Assembly (NCBI RefSeq): GCF_015709525.1
Contig: NZ_JADNRA010000024.1
Location: 62,001-126,000 of the forward strand
DNA length: 64,000 bases
Origin: Methylocystis sp. L43
Lineage (GTDB): Bacteria > Pseudomonadota > Alphaproteobacteria > Rhizobiales > Beijerinckiaceae
Direction of reading: 5' to 3'
The position numbers and the translations under genes were made by a program. Shown one piece after another: positions 36,970 through 44,725 of this stretch (position 1 is the stretch's first letter; the number at the start of each line of letters is the position of its first letter). The notes below the pieces were generated by a model. That model ran no database searches and was not told the DNA's origin. It saw nothing but the letters and a program-made list of their open reading frames with translations.

Positions 36970-37545
36970 CTACTGCGCCGCTGCTTTGGCGTGCTGATGC
37001 GCGTCGATCTTCGCCTTCACCATGTCCCAGGCTTCGCGCTCGGCCTCGCCGGCGGTTTTGTCGATGGCGATCTGCAGATAGGCGAGTTCGCTCTCGATCT
37101 TTTCGCGTGGCAGCATGTCGAGCCGCGTCGCGAGAATCGCTGCTTCCAGCACGGCGGCGCGCGCCCGGTTCATGCCGAGAAAGGCGCGATGCGATTCAAT
37201 CCGCCTCACTCTGCAGAAGAAGCGCGGCCGCGAGTCGTGCTCCTCGACGCGCGCGACGATGAGTTCGGCGTGCGCCAGCGCGGCGGAAAGGCGCGGCGCG
37301 GGCCAGTCTTCAATGTCGGTGAGCGGCCAGTTGCGTTGGCCGGCGACGAGTCCGGCAAAAATCCGCGCATCGTCGGTAAAGCTCGCCGTCGCTTTGGGAT
37401 TATGCGTGAGATTGAACAGAGTTGAGGAGGGGCGAAACGGCGCCGCGATCCAGTAACCTTGTTCCTCGATCAGTCCGAGCGGCGCGATATGCGGTCGACC
37501 TTCGGGCGACAGCGTCGTGACGACGCATTCATGTATCAGAGGCAT
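36970..37545 (-). CDS. DUF447 protein of the H4MPT cluster
   Basis: A 191-residue protein with the split-barrel flavin-binding-like pattern of DUF447: ECVVTTLSPEGRPHIAPLGL at the start and FNLTHNPKATASFTDDARIFA in the core. The family is found in methanogens and H4MPT-using bacteria beside C1 genes and is presumed to act in pterin or flavin chemistry, though the reaction is unknown to me. Its start overlaps the 3' end of the next gene upstream (37529-38950) by 17 bases, so translation is coupled. Confidence 0.85.
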   Translation of the reverse strand: MPLIHECVVTTLSPEGRPHIAPLGLIEEQGYWIAAPFRPSSTLFNLTHNPKATASFTDDARIFAGLVAGQRNWPLTDIEDWPAPRLSAALAHAELIVARVEEHDSRPRFFCRVRRIESHRAFLGMNRARAAVLEAAILATRLDMLPREKIESELAYLQIAIDKTAGEAEREAWDMVKAKIDAHQHAKAAAQ

Positions 37546-38950
37546 CTTTCGCAGGTCCTTCGCCCGCTTTGCGCATGGTGTGACCCATTTCCTTGAAGCG
37601 CGTCGCGTCCTCTTCGTTGACGTCCGTCGCGACTCCGAAGTCGAGCGGCTCGTCTTGACGATAGCGCTTGCCGAGCTTGTAGGCGATCTCGGCTTTCATT
37701 AATTCCGCGCCAAGGTAAAAAGCGTGGGCGCCGTCATGCTCAACGGCAAGATGCGGGAAGAGCGCCATCGCGTCTGCCGCGACATGGTGGAATCCTTTGG
37801 CGTAGATGTGCACGCCGTCCTGCGTCACATCTATGCGGAAATTAGCATCGCGCAGTTCGCGTGCAAGCGCGGCAATCTCTTCCGGCGTTGCAGCATAGGG
37901 TTTGCGGTCGTGGATCTGCAGCAGGGCGTCGCTATAGCCCTTTGGCAGAGCGCGGTCGGTGCGCGCCGCAAACATCAAACGTCTTGCGGCGTCGTGCTCC
38001 TGCAGCGTTCGCCGCGTATGAGGGGACACCTGCACCGTGAGCAGGTGCCGGATATCGAGTTCGGAACATATGCCGAGCATCGCCGCGGTGACGCCGGCGG
38101 AGTCGGCGTCGGTAAGCTCCGTGAGATTGCCCGTTCCCATCATGATCTCGGCCTCAGGCTCGCGGGCGCGCAATTCGACGTAGCGGGCGATCGAGGCGGC
38201 GAGGCCGAAGTGAATCGGATCGAGAATCGGATCGAGAATGGCGCTGATTCCGCGCTCGCGCGCGCGGCGTGCGGCGCGCTGCAGCGAGTCGAGATCGCCG
38301 TGCGGCCGCGGCGTCAGAATCGGAATAATGGGTGAATTGTCGGGAAGGATCGACAGCGTTTCTTCGTCCAAACTCAAGAGGTGATCGACGCCGGCCTTCG
38401 CCGCGCGTTCAAGCTCGGCGACGTTGGCCGAGTCGACGCTCAGCTTCAGGCCATGGACCTTGAGCGCCGCGATCGTTTCCTCGAGATGATCGAAAGGCGT
38501 ATCCGGCAGACAGCCGAGATCGATGACGTCGGCGCCGCCGGCGGCGAGTTCGCGCGCCTTGACCGAAATATCCGCGACGCTCATCTTTGACGCGTCGACG
38601 ATCTCGGCGAAAATCTGCATGTCGTAGCGCGAGAGATCCGGCGCCGCGCCGCCGCGCCCGAGATAGGCGGGAAGATCGGCGATCTCCTCCGGCCCGCGTT
38701 CAAAGACGACGCCAAAATCGTCGGTCAGCACGGCGAGATCGGCGCGACAGCGCCCGGGCAAGATGACACGGTCAGCCTGCACGGGTCGCGGCAGGCGACG
38801 CCGAATGATCTCCTGGGTCATCAGCGCCGCGACCTTCACGCCAATGTCGTGGATACGCCATTCCTGCGCCGCTTCGCCGAAGCTCGCGACCAAGCGCTCC
38901 AATCGCGGCAGTGCAAGATGGCCGGTGAGGAACAGCAGGCGCTCGCTCAT
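37529..38950 (-). CDS. DUF6513/dihydropteroate-synthase-like protein of the H4MPT cluster
   Basis: A 473-residue protein with an N-terminal domain of about 120 residues (LLFLTGHLALPRLERLV) and a pterin-binding TIM-barrel-like region: VDASKMSVADISVKARELAAGG then ADVIDLGCLPDTP echoes the DHPS consensus. The family is annotated in H4MPT-using bacteria and archaea as a DHPS-related protein. I infer a role in joining or handling the pterin during H4MPT synthesis. It overlaps its downstream neighbour by 17 bases and lies 12 bases from the upstream flavoprotein gene. Confidence 0.85.
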   Translation of the reverse strand: MSERLLFLTGHLALPRLERLVASFGEAAQEWRIHDIGVKVAALMTQEIIRRRLPRPVQADRVILPGRCRADLAVLTDDFGVVFERGPEEIADLPAYLGRGGAAPDLSRYDMQIFAEIVDASKMSVADISVKARELAAGGADVIDLGCLPDTPFDHLEETIAALKVHGLKLSVDSANVAELERAAKAGVDHLLSLDEETLSILPDNSPIIPILTPRPHGDLDSLQRAARRARERGISAILDPILDPIHFGLAASIARYVELRAREPEAEIMMGTGNLTELTDADSAGVTAAMLGICSELDIRHLLTVQVSPHTRRTLQEHDAARRLMFAARTDRALPKGYSDALLQIHDRKPYAATPEEIAALARELRDANFRIDVTQDGVHIYAKGFHHVAADAMALFPHLAVEHDGAHAFYLGAELMKAEIAYKLGKRYRQDEPLDFGVATDVNEEDATRFKEMGHTMRKAGEGPAKDASDT

Positions 38951-38962
38951 GCGGAGCTTTCG

Positions 38963-39520
38963 TTAAGGTTGCGGCTCGACTTCGCGTCGGCGGCGCTCCA
39001 CCGCCTCCTGCAGCGCCGCGAGGCTTTCGACGACCTGCGTCGCTTCGAAGGATTTAAGCGCGTCGGTGTTCTGCAAATCAATGCGGCGCGGATAGACCAT
39101 CACCATGCCCTTGGGCGCGCGCGTCTCGAGTTCGGGCGCGGTGTCGCAGGCGAAAACGATCGTCGGCACGCGGCATTTGCCGGCCTGCGCGAAGACATTC
39201 GTCGCAAGGTTGTCGGAAATGCCGGCGACGCATTTCGCGACGGTGTTCGAGGTCGCCGGCGCGAGAACCAGTGTGTGATAAAAGTTGTAGTAAAAATTTC
39301 CGACCGGGGCGGCGCTCGCGGTGGTGTCCTTAAAGATGCGAACCGTCTCCGGCAGATCGAGATCGTGCTTATACATGCGCACGACTTCCGCCGCCGCCTT
39401 GCTGACGAAAAGATCGACGTGGTCGAGCGAGCGGATCATCTCGAGACATTCGGTGAAGAAATGCCCAGATCCGGTGAGCGCCCAACCCCAGCGCGGCGTG
39501 ACTACTTTCTTTTTGGTCAT
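38963..39520 (-). CDS. Archaeal-type flavoprotein (AfpA/DmrB-like)
   Basis: A 185-residue FMN-type flavoprotein. The phosphate loop WALTGSGHFFTECLEMI and the VLAPATSNTVAKCVAGISDN segment match the flavoprotein family that includes dihydromethanopterin reductase DmrB and AfpA. In this setting reduction of dihydro-H4MPT to H4MPT is the likely job, though this is inference from context and fold. ATG 39520 shares bases with the stop of the upstream kinase gene (TGATG). Confidence 0.85.
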   Translation of the reverse strand: MTKKKVVTPRWGWALTGSGHFFTECLEMIRSLDHVDLFVSKAAAEVVRMYKHDLDLPETVRIFKDTTASAAPVGNFYYNFYHTLVLAPATSNTVAKCVAGISDNLATNVFAQAGKCRVPTIVFACDTAPELETRAPKGMVMVYPRRIDLQNTDALKSFEATQVVESLAALQEAVERRRREVEPQP

Positions 39521-40158
39521 CAGGCGAACTTCCGCGTTGGAAAATTTGCGATGGCTGCGCCCGGCGGGACGCCGTCGGCAAGAAGCGTGGCGGCGTGCGG
39601 GAGAGACGAGGGGCCTGCGATAAAGAGCGGCGTCCCATCGAGATAATCCGGAAGCGCCGGATCGACAACGCCCTTGCGCATAATCTCGGTCATTGAGGCG
39701 CCATCGCTGACATCCACGCTTTTGATAAGCGTCAGCGCGCAGGTGCCGATTTTTTTGGCAAGCCAGGCGGCGAGACTGTCGGAGGTGACGTCCCAGGAAG
39801 GCGCGATGTCGTCGGCCGCGGCGACCATGGCGCTCGGCCGCCAAAGCGCGATTCGTCCTCGCGCCTGCGCCGCTGCGATCGCGTCACGAGAGGCCGCGAG
39901 CTCCAGCGAATCGTCACGGTTCGCGAGCGCCAGCGCATATTGCTCCATCGCCAGAATCGCCATGGCGTGTGCGGTCGCATCGTCGTAGCGCATCGTCGGC
40001 TGCGCGGCGCGCACCGTGTCGGCGAAGGGTCCGCCGCCGGGAACGATCGTCAGCGGCCGCGGATAGCGCTTCAGCGCCGCAAGCCAATCGGCGAGCGCCG
40101 GGGAAGCGTGCAGGCTCCCGCCGAGTTTAACGACGAGGGGCGCGTTACTTGACGGCAT
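39520..40158 (-). CDS. Amino-acid-kinase-fold protein, MfnE-like
   Basis: A 212-residue kinase of the amino acid kinase fold: the N-terminal LVVKLGGSLHASPAL glycine loop and TIVPGGGPFAD motif bind ATP phosphates. In archaea MfnE, of the same fold, phosphorylates the furan alcohol made downstream of MfnB in methanofuran synthesis. Sitting 3' of the MfnB fusion and overlapping it by 14 bases, this gene is a good candidate for the same step. ATG 40158 (MPSSNAPLVVKLGG) is preferred over a longer frame to 40200. Confidence 0.82.
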   Translation of the reverse strand: MPSSNAPLVVKLGGSLHASPALADWLAALKRYPRPLTIVPGGGPFADTVRAAQPTMRYDDATAHAMAILAMEQYALALANRDDSLELAASRDAIAAAQARGRIALWRPSAMVAAADDIAPSWDVTSDSLAAWLAKKIGTCALTLIKSVDVSDGASMTEIMRKGVVDPALPDYLDGTPLFIAGPSSLPHAATLLADGVPPGAAIANFPTRKFA

Positions 40159-41290
40159 CGATGCGCATCGGCGCCGGCTGCAGGCGACGCGCGTCCTCAT
40201 GGGCGCGCGCGCGGCGGATTTTCACGCCGACGGCGCCCGGCGCGACATCGAGCTTTTCAACCTGCACGGTCACAGTGCGCACGCGTTCATGCAGCAGAAC
40301 GCTTTCGGCGAGGCGCTCGGCGATCGTTTCGACCAGCTCGATATGGCCGCCGGCGAGAATCATTTTGATCGCGTCCATGATCACGTCATAGGAGAAGATC
40401 GAGCGCATGTCGTCGGAGCCGTTTATGCGGGTCACTTCCGCTTCGACGTTGAAACGCACACGCTGCGTATGGCCGTGTTCGTGGGCGTAGGCGCCGATCT
40501 CGACGGGCGCGACATAATCCTTGAGAAACACGCAATCGGTGTCGTTCGCGCCCGCAGGCTCGATATAGCCGCGGCCGAGGAACGACAAATGGGCGAAAAA
40601 ATCGGCGTGCGCGCCTCGGGTCGATGGGATCAGATCGCGGATCAGCGTCGTGGCGTGGGCGTCGATGGCGGCGCGCCGCTCGCCATGCGCACAGAGCGCG
40701 CCGCGAAAGCCAAGCACGTCGGCGCCCGTGACAAGCAGGCGCGGCACGTCCGGAGACTCCAATGCGCCGGCGAGCCCGGAGGCGAGCCCGAGCGCGCGGC
40801 AGCGCGCCACGAATTCGGACAGCGCGCCGACGCTCATATAGTCGAGCAGTCGGCCCTTGCCTTTATGCGCGGTATCCAGCATCGCGCCATGAAAGCCGGC
40901 GCCGGCCAGCGGTTCGAGATTGTCGAACTCGGGGCCGAGATCGGCGAAGAGGACGGCCACGAGCTTTGTTTTTGCGGTCAGCGGCGCCAGCGCCTCGATG
41001 ATCTCGACGGCGTCGGGCGTCGCCGGCAGGGCGAATTTCACATAATCGACGCCTGCTGCGACGACCTCCTCAAAGTCGCGCAGCGCATGCGCGACGTCGT
41101 GCGGCAGCTCGACGACGGCGCTGACCGGCCGCCGGCCGTCGACGAAGGCGACAATATCAGCGACGGTGTCGAGGGGGAGGGCGCCCAGCGCGCCGCGCGA
41201 GGGCGCCTTGCAGTCGATGATGTCGGCGCCGCGCGCGAGGGCGATCTCCGCCTCTTCGCGGGAGAGAACGCTCGCCAACATCAGGGTCAT
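40145..41290 (-). CDS. MfnB-FolB fusion: furan-phosphate synthase with dihydroneopterin-aldolase domain
   Basis: A 381-residue protein of two domains. Residues 1-235 are MfnB-type ((5-formylfuran-3-yl)methyl phosphate synthase), which builds the furan ring of methanofuran from glyceraldehyde phosphate; K28 (DIIDCKAPS) and K85 (DYVKFAL) match the family's catalytic lysines. Residues 255-381 resemble dihydroneopterin aldolase (FSYDVIMDAIK, HIELVETIAERLAESVL), which acts on the pterin side of H4MPT synthesis. The fusion joins enzymes of the two C1 cofactor pathways. It is the first gene of the minus-strand H4MPT cluster. Both domains look intact. Confidence 0.88.
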   Translation of the reverse strand: MTLMLASVLSREEAEIALARGADIIDCKAPSRGALGALPLDTVADIVAFVDGRRPVSAVVELPHDVAHALRDFEEVVAAGVDYVKFALPATPDAVEIIEALAPLTAKTKLVAVLFADLGPEFDNLEPLAGAGFHGAMLDTAHKGKGRLLDYMSVGALSEFVARCRALGLASGLAGALESPDVPRLLVTGADVLGFRGALCAHGERRAAIDAHATTLIRDLIPSTRGAHADFFAHLSFLGRGYIEPAGANDTDCVFLKDYVAPVEIGAYAHEHGHTQRVRFNVEAEVTRINGSDDMRSIFSYDVIMDAIKMILAGGHIELVETIAERLAESVLLHERVRTVTVQVEKLDVAPGAVGVKIRRARAHEDARRLQPAPMRIDAVK

Positions 41291-41398
41291 GAGTTCTTGG
41301 CTCCAGTTAGGGAAAACAGCCCTATGGACGTGTCTCTTATAGTGCAGTCAGGGCGCCACGTCGCGTTGCGCTCCCGACGCGAGCTCGACGACCCCAGG

Positions 41399-41475
41399 CC
41401 CCTCATCTCACTTTTCCCCGCGAGCGGGTTATCACCTCTCCCCGCCTGCGGGGAGAGGTAAGGTGAGGGGCTGGG
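41399..41475. repeat. Palindromic intergenic repeat
   Basis: An outer inverted repeat (cccctcatctcac with gtgagggg) encloses cctctccccgcctgcggggagagg, a strong hairpin at 41435-41458. It is the same style of palindromic element as at 32.3 and 33.3 kb, with a different arm sequence. It lies between folC and the MfnB-FolB gene, near the folC stop, so it may act as a terminator for folC. Confidence 0.7.
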
Positions 41476-41509
41476 GGCATTTGGCGCAGCGGCGGCGGCG
41501 AGCACGTCT

Positions 41510-42826
41510 CTATTCCACCAGCGAGCCATTGGCGGCGAGCACCGAGGCGGCGAGATAAAGCGAACCGGCGATGAGCACGCGCGGCGGCGCGTCGAAGCTG
41601 CGCGTCGAAAGGAGCGCGAGCGCTTCCTCGACGCCTCCCGCTGCGGCGCCGGGCATCCCCTCGGCCCTGGCGAGGCTCGCGACATCCTCGGGCGGCCAGC
41701 TCTTATGCTCGCCCTCGACCGGCACCGCGACAACTTCGCGCGCCAGTCCGACGAAATGCTTGAGCAGCGCGCGAATGTCCTTGGTCGTTTGCGCCCCGCA
41801 GATCAGCGCCAACGGTCGCGGCGCCTTGTCGTGGAACTCGGCCATCGCCTCGGCCAGAACGCGGCCGCCATCCTCATTATGGCCGCCGTCGAGCCACACC
41901 TCGGCGCCGGGCGGCGCGAGATCGACGATGCGCCCGCGTATGAGCCGCTGCAGCCGCGCCGGCCATTCGGCGCGCGTCAGCCCCGCTTCGATCGCCGCAG
42001 CCGGAATCTCCGGGGCGACCGCGCGCAGGGCGGCGATCGCGCCGGCGGCGTTTTCATGCTGGTGGCGTCCGGCGAGACGCGGCAGCGGCAGATCGAGCAA
42101 ACCGCGTTCGTCCTCATAAACGAGGCGCCCGTTCTCGTTGGAGATGTGGAAGTCCCGGCCGGCGACGATCGGCGGCGCGCCGACGCGTCGCGCTTCTCGC
42201 TCCAGCGTTCGCGCCACGGGCTCCGACTGGAAGCCGATCACGGCCGGCGCGCCCTTCTTCAATATTCCGGCCTTCTCATAGGCGATCTTTTCGACCGTAT
42301 CGCCAAGGAACTCGAGATGGTCGAGGGAGATCGAGGTGATGACGGCGCATTTGGGCTGCGAGATGACATTGGTCGCGTCGTAGCGTCCGCCGAGGCCCGT
42401 CTCGAGCAGCAGCCAGTCGGCCGGCGCTTCGGCGAAGAGCAAAAAGGCCGCCGCCGTCGTGATCTCGAAGAAGGTGATCGGCTGCCCCGCGTTCGCCTGT
42501 TCGCAGCGTTCGAGCGCCGCCTTCAGACGCTCGTCGTCGACAAGCGTTCCGCCGCCCTCGGCGCCGAGACGAATCCGCTCATTGAAGCGCAGGAGGTGAG
42601 GGGACGTGTAGACATGCACGCGCTTGCCGGCGGCTTCGAGCATGGCGCGCAGAAAAGCGATCGTCGAGCCTTTGCCGTTGGTGCCGGCGACGTGAATGAT
42701 GGGCGGCAGTCTGAGTTCCGGTCGGCCGAGCGCGGCGAGCAGCCGCTCCGTGCGCCCCAGCGACAGATCGATCCTCTTCGGATGGAGCGTGAGCAGTCGC
42801 GACAGGATCGCGTCGTGCTGATCCAT
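41510..42826 (-). CDS. folC: Folylpolyglutamate synthase/dihydrofolate synthase
   Basis: A 438-residue enzyme starting MDQHDAILSRLLTLHPKRIDL. The P-loop is VAGTNGKGSTIAFL (about 45-58), the omega-loop region is TSPHLLRFNERI, and ITSISLDHLEFLG is typical of FolC. It adds glutamate to dihydropteroate and to folates. ATG 42826 lies 20 bases after the accD stop; the frame runs further upstream through accD but the extension is not FolC. Order trpA-accD-folC is the conserved alphaproteobacterial arrangement. Confidence 0.95.
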   Translation of the reverse strand: MDQHDAILSRLLTLHPKRIDLSLGRTERLLAALGRPELRLPPIIHVAGTNGKGSTIAFLRAMLEAAGKRVHVYTSPHLLRFNERIRLGAEGGGTLVDDERLKAALERCEQANAGQPITFFEITTAAAFLLFAEAPADWLLLETGLGGRYDATNVISQPKCAVITSISLDHLEFLGDTVEKIAYEKAGILKKGAPAVIGFQSEPVARTLEREARRVGAPPIVAGRDFHISNENGRLVYEDERGLLDLPLPRLAGRHQHENAAGAIAALRAVAPEIPAAAIEAGLTRAEWPARLQRLIRGRIVDLAPPGAEVWLDGGHNEDGGRVLAEAMAEFHDKAPRPLALICGAQTTKDIRALLKHFVGLAREVVAVPVEGEHKSWPPEDVASLARAEGMPGAAAGGVEEALALLSTRSFDAPPRVLIAGSLYLAASVLAANGSLVE

Positions 42827-42846
42827 TGCGGCTGCGCCTCGCGATG

Positions 42847-43713
42847 TCAGGCGGCGGCGCGGCGCGGCGGCGACTTGGTCAGGAGACCGCACAGGCGCGC
42901 CAGCGTCTCGCGCAGCTCCTGACGCGGCACCACCATATCGACCATGCCGTGATCGCATAGATATTCGGCGCGCTGGAAGCCTTCGGGAAGCTTCTCGCGG
43001 ATCGTCTGCTCGATGACGCGGGCGCCGGCGAAGCCGATGATCGCGCCGGGCTCGGCGATCTGCACGTCGCCGAGCATGGCGTAGGACGCCGTGACGCCGC
43101 CGGTCGTCGGATTGGTCAGCACGACGATATAGGGCAGGCGCGCCTCGCGCAGGCGCTGCACGGCGATGGTCGTGCGCGGCATCTGCATGAGCGAGAACAT
43201 GCCCTCCTGCATGCGCGCGCCGCCGGACGCCGTGAAGATCACAAAAGGCGTGCGTTTGGCGAGCGCGTATTCGCAGCCGGCGATGATCGCCTCGCCGGCC
43301 GCCATGCCGAGCGAGCCGCCCAGGAAATCGAAATCCTGTACGGCGACGGTGACCGGCGAGCCTTCGAGATTGCCGAAGGCGACCGTCACGGCGTCCGCCA
43401 TGCCGGTTTTGACCCGATATTCTTTCAGCTTGTCGACGTAACGCTTGATGTCGCGAAACTTGAGCGGATCCAAAGGCGCTTCCGGCGTCGGAATCAGCTC
43501 GCATTCGGCGTCGTCGAAAAGGCTGGCGAGCCGCGTCTCGACCGGACAGCGCATGTGGTAGCCCGAGCCGGGCACGACATAGAGATTGGCCTCGATGTCC
43601 TTATGGAAGACGAGCTGGCCGCTCTCGGGACATTTCACCCAGAGATTTTCGGGCGCTTCTCGCTTGATCAGCGCCTTGATCTTCGGCGGGACGACGTTCG
43701 AATACCAATTCAT
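42847..43713 (-). CDS. accD: Acetyl-CoA carboxylase carboxyltransferase beta subunit
   Basis: A 288-residue beta subunit of acetyl-CoA carboxylase. It begins [21 protein letters not shown], and the crotonase fold core is intact ([18 protein letters not shown]). The N-terminal ribbon keeps only one of the four zinc cysteines ([12 protein letters not shown] and [10 protein letters not shown] replace CxxC pairs), as known for several alphaproteobacteria. ATG 43713 overlaps the trpA stop by four bases, which decides it against the ATG at 43734. Confidence 0.95.
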   Translation of the reverse strand: MNWYSNVVPPKIKALIKREAPENLWVKCPESGQLVFHKDIEANLYVVPGSGYHMRCPVETRLASLFDDAECELIPTPEAPLDPLKFRDIKRYVDKLKEYRVKTGMADAVTVAFGNLEGSPVTVAVQDFDFLGGSLGMAAGEAIIAGCEYALAKRTPFVIFTASGGARMQEGMFSLMQMPRTTIAVQRLREARLPYIVVLTNPTTGGVTASYAMLGDVQIAEPGAIIGFAGARVIEQTIREKLPEGFQRAEYLCDHGMVDMVVPRQELRETLARLCGLLTKSPPRRAAA

Positions 43714-44576
43714 GACACGAGCCTCGTCAGCCAACTCATCACGCCGCCCTTAGGGCGGGCGTCGCGCACGCCTTCGGCGATGGACGCGACGAGCCCCGTC
43801 ACAGCGTCAACGCTTGACGGTCCGGCGCGGCCCTCCGCGTCGAGCGAAGCCTTGAGCGCTTGGACCAGCGCCGTGCCGACGACCACGCCATCGGCGTTCC
43901 GGGCGAGCTCGGCGGCGTTCTCCGCATTTTTGACGCCGAATCCGACGGCGATCGGCAGCGCTGTGTGCCGCTTGATGCGCGCAACAGCCTGACTGACGCC
44001 GGCGTAGTCGGCAAGCGCCGCGCCGGTGATGCCGGTAAGCGACACATAGTAGACGAAGCCGCTTGTATTTTCGAGCACCTTGGGAAGCCGCTTGTCGTCG
44101 GTCGTCGGCGTTGCGAGGCGGATGAAGTTCAGCCCGGCCTCCCGCGCGGGGGTGCAGAGTTCCGAATCTTCCTCCGGCGGCAGGTCCACGACGATCAGGC
44201 CATCGACGCCGGCCTTCCGGGCGTCGCGCAGGAAGGCGTCGACGCCATAAACATAAATCGGATTGTAGTAGCCCATCAGCACGATGGGGGTGGCGTCGTC
44301 TCCGGCGCGAAAGTCGGCGACGAGCTTTAAGGTCTTCTTGAGCGTGGTCCCCGCCTTGAGCGCGCGCAGGCCGGCCGCCTGGATCGCCGGCCCATCCGCC
44401 ATCGGATCGGTGAAAGGCATGCCGACCTCGATGACGTCCGCCCCGGCCCCGGGCAGGCCGCGCAATATGTCGAGCGACGTCGCGAGATCCGGGTCGCCCG
44501 CCATCACAAAGGTCACGAGGGCGGCGCGCCCTTCCTTCTTGAGGGCGGCGAAGCGATCATCGATGCGGGTGGGCAT
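43710..44576 (-). CDS. trpA: Tryptophan synthase alpha subunit
   Basis: A 288-residue TIM-barrel protein that splits indole-3-glycerol phosphate. The catalytic glutamate and aspartate are in [17 protein letters not shown]. The ATG at 44576 ([20 protein letters not shown]) gives the normal start. It is translationally coupled to accD. The usual upstream partners trpF and trpB are not next to it; kup lies 149 bases away on the same strand, so the trp operon is split in this genome. Confidence 0.96.
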   Translation of the reverse strand: MPTRIDDRFAALKKEGRAALVTFVMAGDPDLATSLDILRGLPGAGADVIEVGMPFTDPMADGPAIQAAGLRALKAGTTLKKTLKLVADFRAGDDATPIVLMGYYNPIYVYGVDAFLRDARKAGVDGLIVVDLPPEEDSELCTPAREAGLNFIRLATPTTDDKRLPKVLENTSGFVYYVSLTGITGAALADYAGVSQAVARIKRHTALPIAVGFGVKNAENAAELARNADGVVVGTALVQALKASLDAEGRAGPSSVDAVTGLVASIAEGVRDARPKGGVMSWLTRLVS

Positions 44577-44725
44577 AAGCGACAGACGTCCTTCGTAAGC
44601 CGGCGAATTCTTCAAAAAGCCCTCTCGACCGGGCGCCGCCAGGCCCTTTTCGGCTCTCAGGCGAGCCACGCGGGCCGCCGTTGCTTAGTGCCTGGGTCCC
44701 GTCCCGTCCACTGTTTTCGCGCGCG

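Noticed and set aside
40199-41461. 420-residue plus-strand frame opposite the MfnB-FolB gene
   Set aside because: Antisense to a gene with catalytic lysines and aldolase motifs; no family resemblance.
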